A program made the translations under genes and the position numbers. This document shows, piece after piece, positions 22,426-35,915 of a stretch of 64,000 nucleotides of DNA. How positions within the stretch are numbered: position 1 is the first letter of the stretch; each line of letters opens with the position of its first letter. Location of the stretch: positions 20,522,001 through 20,586,000 of the forward strand of contig OU612075.1 in NCBI GenBank assembly GCA_914767715.1. Reading direction: 5' to 3'. The DNA is from Membranipora membranacea. Lineage: Eukaryota > Bryozoa > Gymnolaemata > Cheilostomatida > Membraniporidae. Below the pieces are notes generated by a model. It saw only the letters and a program-made list of their open reading frames with translations. It did no database searches and was not told where the DNA came from.

Positions 22426-22841
22426 GTAGACTCTCCCATATACATTCTGGTGCACTGTAAAGAAGACAGAATTTTGACATGGTTCAGGTAGTTTAAGCTA
22501 CAATCAAAAGCAGTTCACATTGTGTCTATATCTAAATCATAGCGTGTGCACTTGAGGGATTGTACATGACTGGTTGTCTTTCATTAACCTGATTCGAAAA
22601 GGCTGGAAGCCAGTTGTAACCACTGTCAATTCGATGCTGCAAATAGAGCGCTTCAATATTTTTTATACCTCATACACAGTCTGGTATAGCCGTCACCACT
22701 CAGCCAGGCATCGAGACAGTTTTTTAGTGGGTGCCAGGCCCACAAAGTGGCATATCACATTTATTTATATTTGGTTCAAACAGATTTGGATAGTTCCTCA
22801 TATCATGGATAAACTGTTCAAGTGTTTGTTACTTTATACCA
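22426..22841 (-). repeat. Inverted partner of 15101-15512
   Basis: Begins GTAGACTCTCCCATATAC and runs to CTTTATACCAATT, matching the left flank of copy 1 in reverse complement with scattered substitutions. Confidence 0.85.
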
Positions 22842-24130
22842 ATTCAAGAGTACTCAACCAACAGCTCTATATGATGCACAACCGCATTTGCAACAATGTG
22901 GTACTCCATAAATACATAAATCCGTAGAAATGAATGGATGGGAGTTAAAATGTTATTCCTGATTTCCTAATATTACTGATAATTTAATTTATTGCTCCCT
23001 TCTTTAATTGTGAGACTCTGTCATTATCATATTGGTGATTTGAACGGCAACTGGCATTACGCATTGTTGCTTACACTTTATCATATTTGAACAATTTGTT
23101 GGTTCGTCTGTTAGCTTGGTCTTAATTTACTGGATGCAAGCCGAATAATAGAGATATCATCATAATACCAACTAACTGCGTAGCGTTTAGATTAAAGTTC
23201 ATTTCAGTTCGCATGAGATTGGAGTTGCTCCCCCTGGATGGAAAGCATATTGGAACATATTAGTATAAGAGTTAAATACAAATAAAAGAACATACACATA
23301 CAACCAGGGAGATATTAGTGTACCCTCTCATTCCCAACTACTTTGAAGGTTTTTGGAATGTGCCTTCCCATTGTCCATTAACTATTCCAGGTTGGCCCCC
23401 GACGGCCAAATCAAGTAATACCAGACAAACAGTGCACCCTCTTGCAACCACGCAATAAATCATCTCCTTTTTTTCAATATTAGGAGAGGGCCTTTAAAGA
23501 TATTATCTGTCTCGCGACCACAAATAATAATGATAATGATAACTGATGGTAATGATATCGTAATGATTGTAATGTAATATGAACTTTATTGCTATCAAAT
23601 GCTTCTTTTGGGAAATGAGAACATAGACTTAATATTAAATCATTATAGATACTGTTAGGGTTACCCAAATGTATGAAGACGTATCATTGACAATGACCAA
23701 CCAGAATACGCACACATTTTGTCTTCATGGCAAAGACTGAGATTTCGATTGGTAACTGCTTGCACTGCCTCAATTACTTAATGGTATGATCAACACTTTT
23801 TTCATTAAATTCAGCCAATTGTTTGCCAAATAATCCTGACTAATGATTTTGAAAGTCTAACTTTTCATCATATTAAAAATAAACTAAACTGCTGTTAAGA
23901 TTTTTAAAGATACTCGTTAAAACCAGATTTTTTTACAGGATCCATGTTTTGGATTTTCCAAAATCTTGTGAAGGGAAATGTATTTTTGTCATAAACTTCT
24001 TCAATTTTCTCAGAGCTGTCATTATATGATAGTATTACTCCATGTTCCAGCGCATTGTTTACAGATTCAACAATTATTTTTTTACTTCTCCTTGACTAGT
24101 TACATCAAATTTTGTTCTGTTATTGTACTG
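22842..24130. other. Non-coding stretch, nothing recognised
   Basis: AT-rich sequence on the right arm between the two inverted-duplication segments. It has no counterpart on the left arm and no gene. A small ATAATGATAATGAT microsatellite is present near 23525. Confidence 0.4.
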
Positions 24131-24304
24131 ATAGCCATGTCATTAGGTATACAACAAAGTTGTATTTCTTTTGTTTTGGTTGGATTTATTATTAGGAATA
24201 CAACAAAGTTGTATTCCTCTTGTTTTAGTAGGGTTTATTAGGAATACAACAAAGTTGTATTCCTCTTGTTTTAGTAGGGTTGTATTCCTCTTAGTAGGGT
24301 TTAT
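24131..24304. repeat. Tandem palindromic repeat (about 46-60 bp units)
   Basis: Three to four units built on AGGAATACAACAAAGTTGTA, a perfect hairpin around AACAAAGTTG, separated by CCTCTTGTTTTAGTAGGGTT. The last unit is truncated. Such stacked hairpins could be unstable in replication; no coding role is seen. Confidence 0.8.
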
Positions 24305-25756
24305 TATTATTATTGCAACACTTTTCTAGCTTCTATAAGTCAAGAACTACCCGGCAGAATTGGATGTTACTTAGTCACAACATAATTCCATATGTCTAGA
24401 TGAGAAATTACGAAATGAATTTTTGAATTGTTCTGTAATATATGCTAATTACACTAATAAGTGGAGGACGTTTTGCCGTTATTATTGATGATATCTTGAG
24501 AACAAATCATGCGATTGAGTTGTAATTTGGGATCTGCGTTGTATACCAAATCTTATGACATCATCGATATTAATGTCACATGATCCGATATCCAATATGG
24601 CCGCCATAAACAGTTAATTGCTGCAAATAAACAGTTCAGTTCTTATCATACGATTGAGTTAAAACTTGGGAAATATGGGTTATGACATATACCGAATCTT
24701 ATGAATTCAACGATTTTCATATCACATGACCTCGGGATCCAAAATGGCCACCATAAACAGTAAATTGCTACCGATTAGCAGTTCTTATCATGCGATTGAG
24801 TTAAAACTTGGGAAATATGGGTTATGGCATTTATACCGAATCTTATGAATTCAACGATTTTCATATCACATGACCCGAAATCCAATATGGCCGCCACTAA
24901 CAGTAAACTGCTGCCGATTAACAGCTCTTATCATGCGAATGAGTTTAAACTTGGGATATGGAGGTTTGGACATATACCGAATCTTATGACATCATCAATT
25001 ATCCCCCCCGGCCCCTTGGGTCGCCTACATTGAACATGACAGGGCAGAAGCTCATTAAGGACGCCATGCAACCCTCTTTTAGAGCAAAAGCCTTAAAACT
25101 CAAAATCCGCCCTCCTCAATACATTAGTGGCTGTATTATGATATTTCGACCAAATTCGTTAGAAATCCAGCACTCTTTGTTAATAATATATAAAATCTAT
25201 GTTAATAATCTACTAATATCTGCTAATAATCTGTTAATATCTGTTTATAATATAATCTATGAAAGGAATTATTGAACGCTATAACTTTCTGTTTTTAGAA
25301 GCAAAGCCTATAAATCAAACAGCAGAATAATTTAACATTATTATTACATTTTATTGGTTTGCACAAGCCCTGGCACTAATTGGCAGCCTTGAGTTTTTGC
25401 TTATGTTTGAGTAATAGGATAATAATTCAAGGGTGTAATCATTGCTTTGTTATTACATGCCTTCAGTTTTCAGTTCAAAGCATATAATAGCTGGTCAATG
25501 AATTGCAAAAATCATTTTTGTATGCAAGCATAGAAACTTAAGCAGCCTTGCTATGCGCACAATCAGGGACTACCGACAGTTAGCATTTGATCAGAAACTG
25601 TTGATCATGGACACAGCACAGCATTGAGGCAAATCATGATCTATAATAGCACTGTTTCAGCAATTCTATTGAGCAGGTAGATAAACTTTTTTATTAAAAT
25701 TATAACTTTGCGTAATATTTGCTTGTTTAGATCACATCACACTGAGATCGATACTA
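24305..25756 (+). repeat. Right arm of the inverted duplication (partner 6781-8869)
   Basis: Contains fewer satellite units than the left arm, then the shared unique region, and ends 26 bases inside the first visible channel exon. The exon is intact on this side, so this arm is the likely source and the left arm the copy. Confidence 0.82.
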
Positions 25757-28376
25757 GACAACTTCAAGCTATAGCTGATGTACAGAGGGTGTTAGAAGAC
25801 AACTCAGCCATACTTAAAGTGCTGCCCCATCTAAGTAAGAATCAGGATCATCTGGTCAGAGAAATCCTGTCCTTCATGGCAGCCATGCTCTACGGTGGGA
25901 ATGAGCAGGTAGGTTATCCTGTGGTGTCAGTGAGCTTTGTTATGGGCCATTTACAGGGCTTCCCATTCGTAGCAGACGGTAGTTGAGATCACAGGCTTCA
26001 CAGGCCTCACAGATGAATTGCTTGCTTGCGGATAAGTTGATTAATCATACCGTTATCAATATCAAAATATCTGAGATACATACAACTTGCGAACAAACAG
26101 AGCATTCGGCAAAATGCTAAACATTTTGTTATAACATGCAGCAGCATAATTACTTTCATACCCTAACAAAAGTACTTGGTGTTGCTGCTAAGAATGGTAT
26201 CAGTTTGTGTATGATAGAGAACCTTCTACAATGGAACATCTGTGTATTATTTTAGGTGCAGCAGAGTTTGGTAGATTACTTTTATGGCACAAGACAGGAG
26301 AAGTTCTACTTCGCTGTAAAGAATAGAATGGATCTGTCCACCATGGCTGTGAAAAGGCAGCGCTCACTGGTCGCTCAGTATACGGCAAAAGTGGAGGAGG
26401 CTGTAGAAATGGCTAAACAACTGAAGAAGGCAATGACTACTGCCAAAACACACATGGTAAGATTCCTGAAAAGGATAAAACCAGCTTTAATCTGGTTTTG
26501 TACAGAATATCTAGCAACTAGAAACAATGCAACACCAACTGGTGGTGTTGTCTTGAGAACAGTTTTCAGATTCATACTTGGTAGTTATAACTTATTGTTG
26601 TTCATTGAAGTTGAAATGTCATAAACAGAAACACTATAAATGCATGACCACCGAATGTCTCATTTAAACACCTGGATAATAATATCGTTATCATGTTTCT
26701 AGGATATGGCTATGCTGAAGGGGTCAGTAATTGGATCTATGATGGTCGGGTCAAAGATGGGATCACGTATGATGGGATCACGTATGCTCGGGGCCAGAAC
26801 GGTGGCAGGTCTGGGGGCAGCTCCTGGAAGGGGCAAACAGGTAAGTCACTTAATCTCGTCCAGAAATATATCCTAAGCGTTAAACTTGTAGACAAAAAAT
26901 TGTGTATTTCCTTCAACAATATATTCTTCGACAAACCCAGCTGGACAAAGGCACACCTTTTGCGTGACGTTTTGAAATGAGGAATGTCAAACAGTAGTAC
27001 ATATTTTCATTTAATAGCGCAAGTGGAAGAAGACAGGAAACTATTATGTCCCTGAAGTCTAGGAACACTGCTCTTAAATGTATAGATGACTAACAATTTA
27101 GTTATGATGAACCATGTTTTAGTTTGCGGATTATAGCACAGCAGTTTGTATAACAAACCTACAACGTAACTGTACCTGCTTATTTAGTTTATCTTTCACT
27201 GATAGTAACACTGAGACCTGTCTTGTCAGAATCACTGTCATCATAAACACCAATATTCTTTGATAAAAAAACCAGCTCGACAGCGTCACATCTTTTGAGT
27301 GATGGTTTGAAATGAGGAGTGTCTAATAGTTAGTACATCTTTTCATTACATAGCGCAAGGGGAAGAAGACAGGAAGTTACATGTCCCTGCAGAGTAACCA
27401 GGCAATCTCTACCGCTAACGGCAGCCTGGATGTCCCTAACAAAAACATGAAAACTAGTAAAAGTGTCTCCAGCTGTGCCTTCAGAGAACATGGAGCTAAC
27501 CGAGGTTAAGGTCGCTAAGGACCCTAATGTAAGTGCTATTACTATTCTACTATTAATGTTCTTTGATTCAAGCAAGTAGCCACTGTCAATACTTATTGTA
27601 GTTATCATTTGAGAACAATGGTTGTCAATCACCTGTGCTCTAGATAGCATGATCTTGAACCTCTATCCTTCCCCAAAGGTGTGGTGGGTAGAGTGCCAAT
27701 GGTCGTTTTATTTGTCTATTATAACAACTCAGGTTGGGAGAATACTACTATCAGTGACAGCTTTCCAAAAAAGTTTCGTTTAGTCAAACGAGTAAACTTT
27801 TTGACCCTGTTATATTTCAGGCCTTGGAAGCCGATGAGCTGGCAGAGATTGAAGCAATGGCAGCTGATGAGATGGACATGGAGTATGAAGATGACGGATA
27901 TATCGAGCTTGTTCTCAAAGTCCTCGGGCTTATGTGTGATGAACAGAACGGAAGACCACAGGTATCTAACATTCCCATTCTGTGTCTTTTATCAAGGGCC
28001 ACAAACACACAAGCCCACATCAGAAAACTTTAATGTGAGATCATCTGTGATTGTGCGACTAAAATCGGCAGAAAGTTCAATGTTGCACCCATCTATAGCT
28101 GTTTTCACCCTCACATTTACAGCAAAAACATATCAATCATAGAAAACTTTCTACGAGCTAGTTTTTTATGTAACGGTGGTTAAGAGTGTAGGGATCTTTC
28201 AAATGAAATATATTATTTAATTGTAGAACTATCTAAGAGAGCAGCCAGACAATATTAAGTCATTTAACCTGGTCGGAGAGGCTGCTAGATTTCTACAGTT
28301 ACTGTACAGTAACATCAACCCTAATACCATATCTCTCAGCGTACAAGTGTTCAATACACTTGTCGAGTTCTGCTCT
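25731..28376 (+). CDS. Ryanodine/IP3-receptor family calcium channel, internal exons only
   Basis: Exons 25731-25908, 26256-26456, 26703-26840, 27354-27528 (needs 16 nt removed, see findings), 27821-27961 and 28227-28376; all others join in phase. Predicted segments include AAMLYGGNEQVQQSLVDYFY, KFYFAVKNRMDLSTM, an acidic EIEAMAADEMDMEYEDDGY, GLMCDEQNGRPQNYLREQ and NLVGEAARFLQLLYSNINP with VQVFNTLVEFCS. This order (the GGN..VQ helix, a linker, then the RIH-associated domain) is that of intracellular Ca2+ release channels. VQQ...DY and QVFNTL lean toward ryanodine receptors, but IP3 receptor is not excluded. No N-terminal or pore exons are visible: upstream is the duplicated repeat region and nothing recognisable follows 28376. 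It may be a gene fragment. Confidence 0.75.
26915..27062 (+). pseudogene. Decayed duplicate of the fourth channel exon region
   Basis: The segment GACAAACCCAGCTGGACAAAG... to AATAGCGCAAGTGGAAGAAG mirrors 27268-27410, which carries the exon used (CATAGCGCAAGGGGAAGAAG). In this copy the frame closes after about ten codons (VPEV then stop), so it is probably a non-functional tandem duplicate. Confidence 0.65.
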
Positions 28377-31299
28377 GTAAGTCTTTATAATAATGGTTAT
28401 TATGAAAGCTGGGCATACCGTCCCATTCTATCTCATAAAATATTATACTCATACTTACACTTTCTGTAAATGGGTAATAGATCATTAACATGCTTCTACA
28501 TCCCGGCGCCGGAACTTTGCCGACCTGCCGACTGCTGACAGGCCTGTTCTCAGATATTTCAGTCTTAGCATTTGATTTCCAACCTAAATGCAAAATGCAA
28601 GTGCATATGCTAACAGTATGCAAGTGCATATACTAACAGTACCCCCAGCACATGTTGGTAACCCATTTAGTTCAGTGAACTGACTGAACTTACCATGTTT
28701 CCTTGCTTTTTCCTCTCCCTTGTGAAAACTTTTCTTTTTGCATGGGGGCCGCCATTTTGAATTATAATTTATGTATAATATTTTGGAGTTGCAGCCTCAC
28801 TGACAAAAAGAGGACAACTGCTGCATTAAACTAAGCTTCATGCATATTATATTATTTAAACTCAAGAAGGGGAAAATCACCTCAGCGGGCCGTAGTCTAA
28901 AGCAAGAGCCACTAACGAACCATTGTTGGCGGTGTGGCAGCAAAAAAAAGTTGCAATTGAACAATGTAAGATGAAGCCCAAATTGCATGAGATTATTTTT
29001 GATTTGGCTGCTACCAAGTCAATGACTATCTTCCCTGTGAACCTTTCGAATGATTGGTGTGTCTTACCATTAATAGCATGGAGATCATCATCACCAATGG
29101 TTAGTACAGAATCAAGATCAGAGAGGTTGATCACTCTGTTTACAGTATCTGAATGCTGGCCAACTGAATCTGAAAATATATTGCAATCATCACGACAGTT
29201 GTAAGATATGGACACAGGAAACCCACAAGAATATTGCTACAATGTAGTTGCATACAGTGGTATCTTATTACTGTTGGAAATTGAAATTAGATAATATTGT
29301 TATATCTGAAACTAAGGGGTTTTAGAATAACCGATACAACTAAACTCAATACAATCGATAGAACAGGCTCACCTCAAATCACTGTTACAAATGTCTGACT
29401 TGCTCAAGCAAGATCTTCTCAGTACAGAGCTATCAGTGGATTGTCCTCTCTACTAGCCGCCAGCCTTCTGGGTGACTCTACAAGTAATATAATCCTCATA
29501 TGAGTAATCTAGCTGTCCTCATGAGTATACATGTTGTACAGTAAGCAGTTATAAGTAGAGTCCCTTTCCCATTCTTGCCTTCTTCCTTTATTTTCTTTTG
29601 CTTTTTCTGTCGGTTTTTATTTTCTGTTTTTGTTGTAGCGTCCTACAAGTTTTTGGTTGATTTGTTTGGATCCATAATTGTAATGGTGTATATATATATG
29701 TAGTTGGTACAAAGGTATAATATGATTCCTCAGTACGAAATATGATAGTAGTCTGCAAAATCAAACATCATAATAAGGTATTCCATTGCATGATGAATTT
29801 TGTGCTGTAATGTAAGACATTGTGAGATCTCGATCTCGATCTCTTCAATCACAAATAGACCGTATCGTTTTTGATTGGACCCACTCTTAACCAGTATTTA
29901 TTTTACGCAATTCCTGCAGTCAGGTTTGTCTTACTGACCCTACAGAAAAAAATGCCTAAGGCCAGGCCCACCAATAACAGGCATAAACACGCTTTTGGTA
30001 GTACACAGAAATAAATCAATTCTAGTTCCCGTCATAATTTTATGACATTGTCATCCATTAGTTTGATAGTTCATAGGAGATGAAAAAATCATTGCTTACC
30101 TCACGAACGAAATTGAAACAGGATCTGTGAAATTATGTTTAAGAATTAATGCAACAATATATATAGTTTAGCCACAATATCTGTGAAATAATAAATCAAT
30201 GTTTATAAAAAAAAATTGCTTTCCATGCAATAATTAATACCTTTAACTATATAATTCTCTCACTAGTCTTTTCTACACATTTTTTTTTATATTTGTATTA
30301 TTTGACTATGGCAGTCACTGAAGGCTTTGAAGAATTATGTCAGATTAAAGTTTGCTAACTCTTGAAGCATGGCAAGGATATTAGTCTTGCGTTAAATTTT
30401 TTCAAGTTGTTAGCAAATCATCGGCTCTCAAGCTTACAGCTAGATGTGGGTGATTATATCACTGATTGATGTGCAGAAACAACATTGAATGAAATTAGTG
30501 CATTGAATGAATGCAAGAAACAATAAAGGCAAAACCATATTACCGTTTCTTCTTACGAGCAGCTAACCAATCAGGAATCCTTTTCCTGAAGGCAGTGTGG
30601 AGAAATTTGAGTGAGTCAGATCAGAATGAATCATGCGAAACAATATGATTGGGCTTGTAAATATTTTTGCGTACCTTTTTAGGCATTGGACACTGGATTG
30701 TAGAAATGATGAAGGTTGCTAACAGACGTTGGAATGACAAAGGGATTCAAAAAATTTGGAATTTTGGGAGTTATTTGTAACAAATAGAAGGGACTGTACA
30801 AGACTTAAGATTCTCCATAGTTTAAGACATTTTCCAATTACGCATCTCATCTCATGCACATGTGATGGCTCTGATTGGTTCAGATACAGCCAATCAGAGC
30901 TATACATTGGCTTATCTATCTCCTTATAAGTATTATTGTTACCTTTTCATCCTCTTTGAGTTATCATCTGACTCATTTGGTAGTTTGATAATCTCGTTAT
31001 GTATCATTCCTCGCAGCAGCTGGAAACACTTTATATCCAACTCATTCTGACTGAGACGAGCATTTTCTGTCGAGTGACGCAAACTTGCTGATATCCTACA
31101 GACATACGAAAAAAACTTATTACAGCGGAGATCAGAAGAACATGTTGTTTGGCTCTTTGCTTTTATAATGGCTGAATGTGCATGATCCTGAAGTTTTCTG
31201 ATGCAAGTTTTATGACTGAGCTAACTCTCACAGAATCTATGGCGCTTGTTCTGTTGAACTAGCATTTGAGAAGTGAACAAGACGGATAGATAAACTTAC
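28377..31299. other. Non-coding stretch with one unexplained open frame
   Basis: No recognised gene. The minus-strand frame 28877-29215 (112 codons, SDSVGQHSDTVNRVINLSDL...DDLHAINGKTHQSF) lacks a known motif but reads more like protein than low-complexity sequence, so it is worth a search. The rest is AT-rich, with a TATATATATATG run near 29690. Confidence 0.35.
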
Positions 31300-34200
31300 G
31301 AGAGCTGGTCTATTAGTTTCCTAGTCATACAGAATTTAGCGTGAGGAGATTCACTTTCTCTGACAAAGACTAACATGTGCTCCTGGAACTCCTTCCCAAG
31401 TGGCAGTTCTTCATTACCTCCGATATCAGTGTACTCTGTAACAAATATGTGTTTACTTTTTTACTAAAGACCCTTTCATTTTCCTTTTAGCTGAAAGAAC
31501 TTTGACATTTGTTTCTATGTATATTATAAAGATCTGTTGCTATGTAATTGAACTCCAAAAAAATTTTCATACTCTTCTGCTATGACCTGAACCCTTGCGG
31601 ATGTATGTCTCTGTGTCTTCGTGGAGGGCATCGTTAATTATGTGGGTGTTTTTCTCTGATCACATGTGTTTAATTTTCTAGAAATGTCAATACAGCTTCA
31701 TGCAGCGATGCAAAATAACAATGTTCCATCAATTTAGGAGCATCAGGATTTGTGGTATTAAAGCCATTCTCATTACAATCAGAGAATATCATAGGGATGA
31801 GCTGACATACCATCTAGAGTGTCAAATCCAATCTGTGTTTTGATGTCACTTCTACCTCCATACACATAAGCGTAGTTCTCAGCGAACACATTGAGCTGAT
31901 CGTTAAGCTCCTCCTCTCCGGCACACCCCTCGATATATTTCTGCTCGACAAAGAAAAAATAAAACATGATGGTCTGCAGATTCAATGAGAATACACATAA
32001 AATATGATATGTTTTAATTCTGATCTGTTGGATTTTCTTTTGAAGTGATTTTCGGATTGATTCTCAAATAAGATCAGTCTGCCATCCCATAATCATGGCG
32101 TGATTCAAAAAGGCCCAATTTACTGAATTTGCAGAATTTGCTGAATTAGCTGAATTTGCTGAATTAGCTGAATCGGCTGAATTTACTGAATTTCCTGAAC
32201 TAACTGAATTTACTGAATTTACTGAATTTACTGAATTTCCTGAATTTCCTGAATTTACTGAATTTACTGAATTTACTGAATTTACTGAATTTACTGAATT
32301 TACTGAATTTCCTGAATTTCCTGAATTTCCTGAATTTACTGAATTTACTGAATTTACTGAATTTACTGAATTTACTGAATTTACTGAATTAACTGAATTA
32401 ACTGAATTTACTGAATTTACTGAATCTACTGAATTTACTGAATTTACTGAATTATTATTATTAGATTTTTGTAATAGACAGGTTAACGTTTCCACGGCTC
32501 AAGTCAGTGATGCACCGTGATTGGATCACTCTTTACCACATGTCTGTCAGTCAGTCAGTTTTAGAGTTACGGAACACAGTGATCAGTGGTCATAAGAGCA
32601 CAAACTTGGCTATCGGATATTTATTAAGCGACCGAGTAGGAGAATAAATGGACATGTGGAAAAAGTCCACACTTCATCGCAGGTTATCTTGACCTCTAAA
32701 CTGGATGAAGTATCGGACAGTGTCTTACCGGATCCCTCCAAGACTGAGAGGTTAACAAAGTTAAGATATGGAGAATAAGAGTAGTATATATGGAGTATGA
32801 TTAGATATTTTGTCCAATCAAGCCCAATAAAAGTTAATTGGGATAATAATATATTATTATAATATTTTGTATAGTAATAAAACTATAACGCGGCCACGGC
32901 CACGTGACAAGGCTACAATAAAACATATTGCAACAATAATAAAATATATATCAACATTTTCTTTTGGCAAGAGTGAATTTGAGAATTCATTTGGTAAACA
33001 GATCTAAGTGGTCAGCCATTTCTCATCTCGAACTATTCTGGAATTGCGCTCTTCTACACCAAGTACCTTCAGCCCAATCCGGACTTCACCTTCCAGTGAC
33101 AAATAGTTATATCTTATATTCATAGAATATGCCCTCCGAATTAGGAGTACAAAAAATCACTAACCTTTCTGGCATCACTAGAGACACTTTGAGAGCCAGC
33201 TCGCCCATACTTCTCCTGAAAGTCTTCCATAACCTACACATTCAGAACACATTAAAATAAGACTAAAATGTGGTGTCAGCTTTTAGAGGCAACTGGCAAG
33301 ACATGGAAAAGTTTTCTCCCGATTTGAACTTTCATGAAATTTTTTAAATCATTATATAAGAAGCGCAAAACAATGAAACAAAGAGAGAAATACTGAAAGG
33401 TGAAGTCTAGGTAATTGTCTACTATATGTGAAATGTTAGCGAGATTCTAGATATGACATAAAAAGCGATTCACTCAATTAGGTGAAAGTAACAGGTTCTA
33501 CCAAATATGATCAATTGAAAAACTTGAATGTGAAAACTCGATACATTATACGATTCTAAAATCTGGCAGTTAACGAGAGGCTTCAGAAATAGGCAGGTAG
33601 GAACTCCTCACTTTGACCACCGAAAAGAAGAACTACATTTTTATTTTTTGCAATTGGTGGTCAGTCCGATCAGAGTTGGAGTCGTCTTGCTAGAAAGCAA
33701 CTATATTCAAAGTACTCATCACTTATCTATTTACATAATGATCGCAAAAGCACAACAGTGAGTTTCACCTTGACTAAATTAGGCTTCTTAACTCCAGTGT
33801 GAGGGGCACTCTAGTAAAATGTCAGGCTCATAAGATGATGATCAATTCGTAGTAATGTTATCTTGTATGTACGCATAATGTATTAAGACAAGACATACAA
33901 AAATGATATTGGGGGTAAATCTGCTGACATATTTAGGCGAGTTTATTAACGTGACACTGAAAGTATCGCTATAAAATTCCATTGCCACAGATGTTCTGCG
34001 GCTTACTGAGCATTCTTTACATGACTTCTGTTTAAGATTCGCTAATGATGAATACCAATAGTCACATGGTAAGCTCTCTTATCTGCTGACTAGTGCATTG
34101 TAAATGATGTAATCATTTTTAGTACAAACTATAATGAAAGCTGTGTGGTTCATACCTTGGCAGAAACGGTGGAAGATGATAGAATCGAGCTGACACATGT

Positions 34201-35915
34201 CACCATAGTTTTCAGATGTAGATCATCACAGATCGCTGGTCCAACAAACTCCACGAACGACTACAACAGAGTCAGTGTATGTTTTATACCAGTGATTGGG
34301 ATATAGAGGGGGAGAGCTTTTGAGTATCATAGGCAATCTTCCTCTGAAGGTTGCCATCCAAACATCCATAATAAAAATTAGCTGTTGGTAGCAGCTGTTT
34401 ATGTGTATCGTAAGTGAAGGATCAAATAAATAAATATCAAATGGTAAGAAAGTATCATCCTGTGTGAGGATAAAAAAGGTAGAGATACCAAAGTTCAATC
34501 AGTAAAGGCGTACCTCTCCTAATTAAAGCTCAGAAATTTTCTGATTTAATATTGACAGTTTGCTGAGTGCTCACTTACCATAAGTTTACCAGCTAGTTTA
34601 CCACATATCTACCACCCCACCTTCATCAGGATTCTCTCTGGATCCGGCTCGTAATATGAACGGAAGAATATCTAAAATCAATTGCATTGAATGGGTGAAT
34701 CATTTGCCTACACTGTGACGTATGCAGGAGTTATCAAGGAAGTAATGTGAAGTTTAAAAGCATCTGGACCTTGAGTAGATCTGTGAATAAGTTTGTGAAC
34801 TAATTAATCTATACTTTATCGGAGTAATTTTCCAAAGTAAAATATCTTGTGGTTTTGTGAAAAATACCCGCGTTGAATGTTGAACAATTTCACAAACAAG
34901 CCATAAAGAGTGATGGATAATAAAACACTTTGGTTTGAACATGTCTGTGTAAAAAAACCTGTAGACTGGGCATGACTGCATCAAAGTAGTAGTGGAGAGA
35001 ACCATGGATTCCATGTAGGTCAACAGGTCCATCGCTAAAAGTACATATAAAAGATTATAGCTTGAGGTTTCAGACTGGCGAGGTCCTCGAAGAGCCATGA
35101 TGGCAACATGGTCATCAAGCGTATGATTAAGAGCTTATGACAGTTTCACAATATTCAGAAAAATGGAAAGTAAGCCAATGCTTGCCTCAAATGTAAAACA
35201 ATATTGACACCCTGTAATTTAAAGGATAGAGTACACAAGAAGTAAAATTTTGAGCATAATGGGCTTAAAGAATGCGAAAAGAATGAGGCATTTGAAAAAA
35301 CTGCGCGTTATCTTTTTGGCTTGTTAGTTTCTTCCATTTCATCAAACCTAAAACCGGACAAGAACCCACTCGAGTGTATTCTTTATCCAACCAAATCACT
35401 CAATCCTATACACAACTGTCAGTTGTGGGAGTTGTGCTCTCAGAAAATATAAATCCCTCGGTCCATATGAAAAGTGTTCACTACTCTACATTAAATTTGA
35501 CCATAAATGTCTGCATTCGTTGCCTATTTCCCTCTACTGATGAGATGGCAGTAAGAATGTCACATCAGTAAAGATAAAAGGATTCTGAATGAGTAAATAT
35601 GATCAAACTTGATGTAGTTCTACTCTACTGATTAGTACACCATGTCAACCGTCAATAGGAAGGGAAAGAAAACAGGTGTAGATGGGGCTCCTATGATTGA
35701 ATACACAAGATTGTTCCAATCATCACTTTGGGGTTCAATTTGGTAAAAGCACAATGCATTGCAGGAACAAAACTTAGGTAATAGCATAGCAATATGGTGG
35801 TTTTCGGGGTTTACCAAAATTATATCACGACTGCAGAATTTATAACATATTATATCAAAAAAATGATGAATCTTACTCTATCACTCGCACTGGATGAATA
35901 GGAGGGAGGCGAACT
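31300..35915 (-). CDS. Unidentified multi-exon gene, internal exons
   Basis: Seven exons read on the minus strand with GT-AG sites and agreeing phases: 35915-35877, 35034-34959, 34671-34621, 34260-34156, 33233-33165, 31940-31811, 31435-31300. Predicted pieces include LPPIHPVRVIDDGPVDLHG, SLHYYFDAVMPSLQ, FVEFVGPAICDDLHLKTMV, VMEDFQEKYGRAG, GEEELNDQLNVFAENYAYVY and ELPLGKEFQEHMLVFVRE. I do not recognise the family. The composition (amphipathic, Leu-rich, no membrane segment) suggests a large helical-repeat protein. Both ends are missing; a further candidate exon begins near 36558 (ADNNNPGFVIFLHDLTNLSH). The gene converges on the channel fragment at 25.7-28.4 kb. It could be another part of the same large channel displaced by inversion, but I could not confirm this. 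Confidence 0.55.
32115..32460 (-). repeat. 9-bp minisatellite (TGAATTTAC)n
   Basis: About 36 copies of a 9-base unit, with variants TGAATTTCC and TGAATTAGC. On the minus strand it reads as repeating Val-Asn-Ser and stays open for over 100 codons because the unit is a multiple of three. It lies between two exons of the unidentified minus-strand gene, so it is most simply intronic. Confidence 0.9.

Noticed and set aside
32064-32495. 143-codon minus-strand frame of repeating Val-Asn-Ser
   Set aside because: It is a 9-bp minisatellite, open only because the unit is a multiple of three. It lies between exons of another gene and has no start or splice context.
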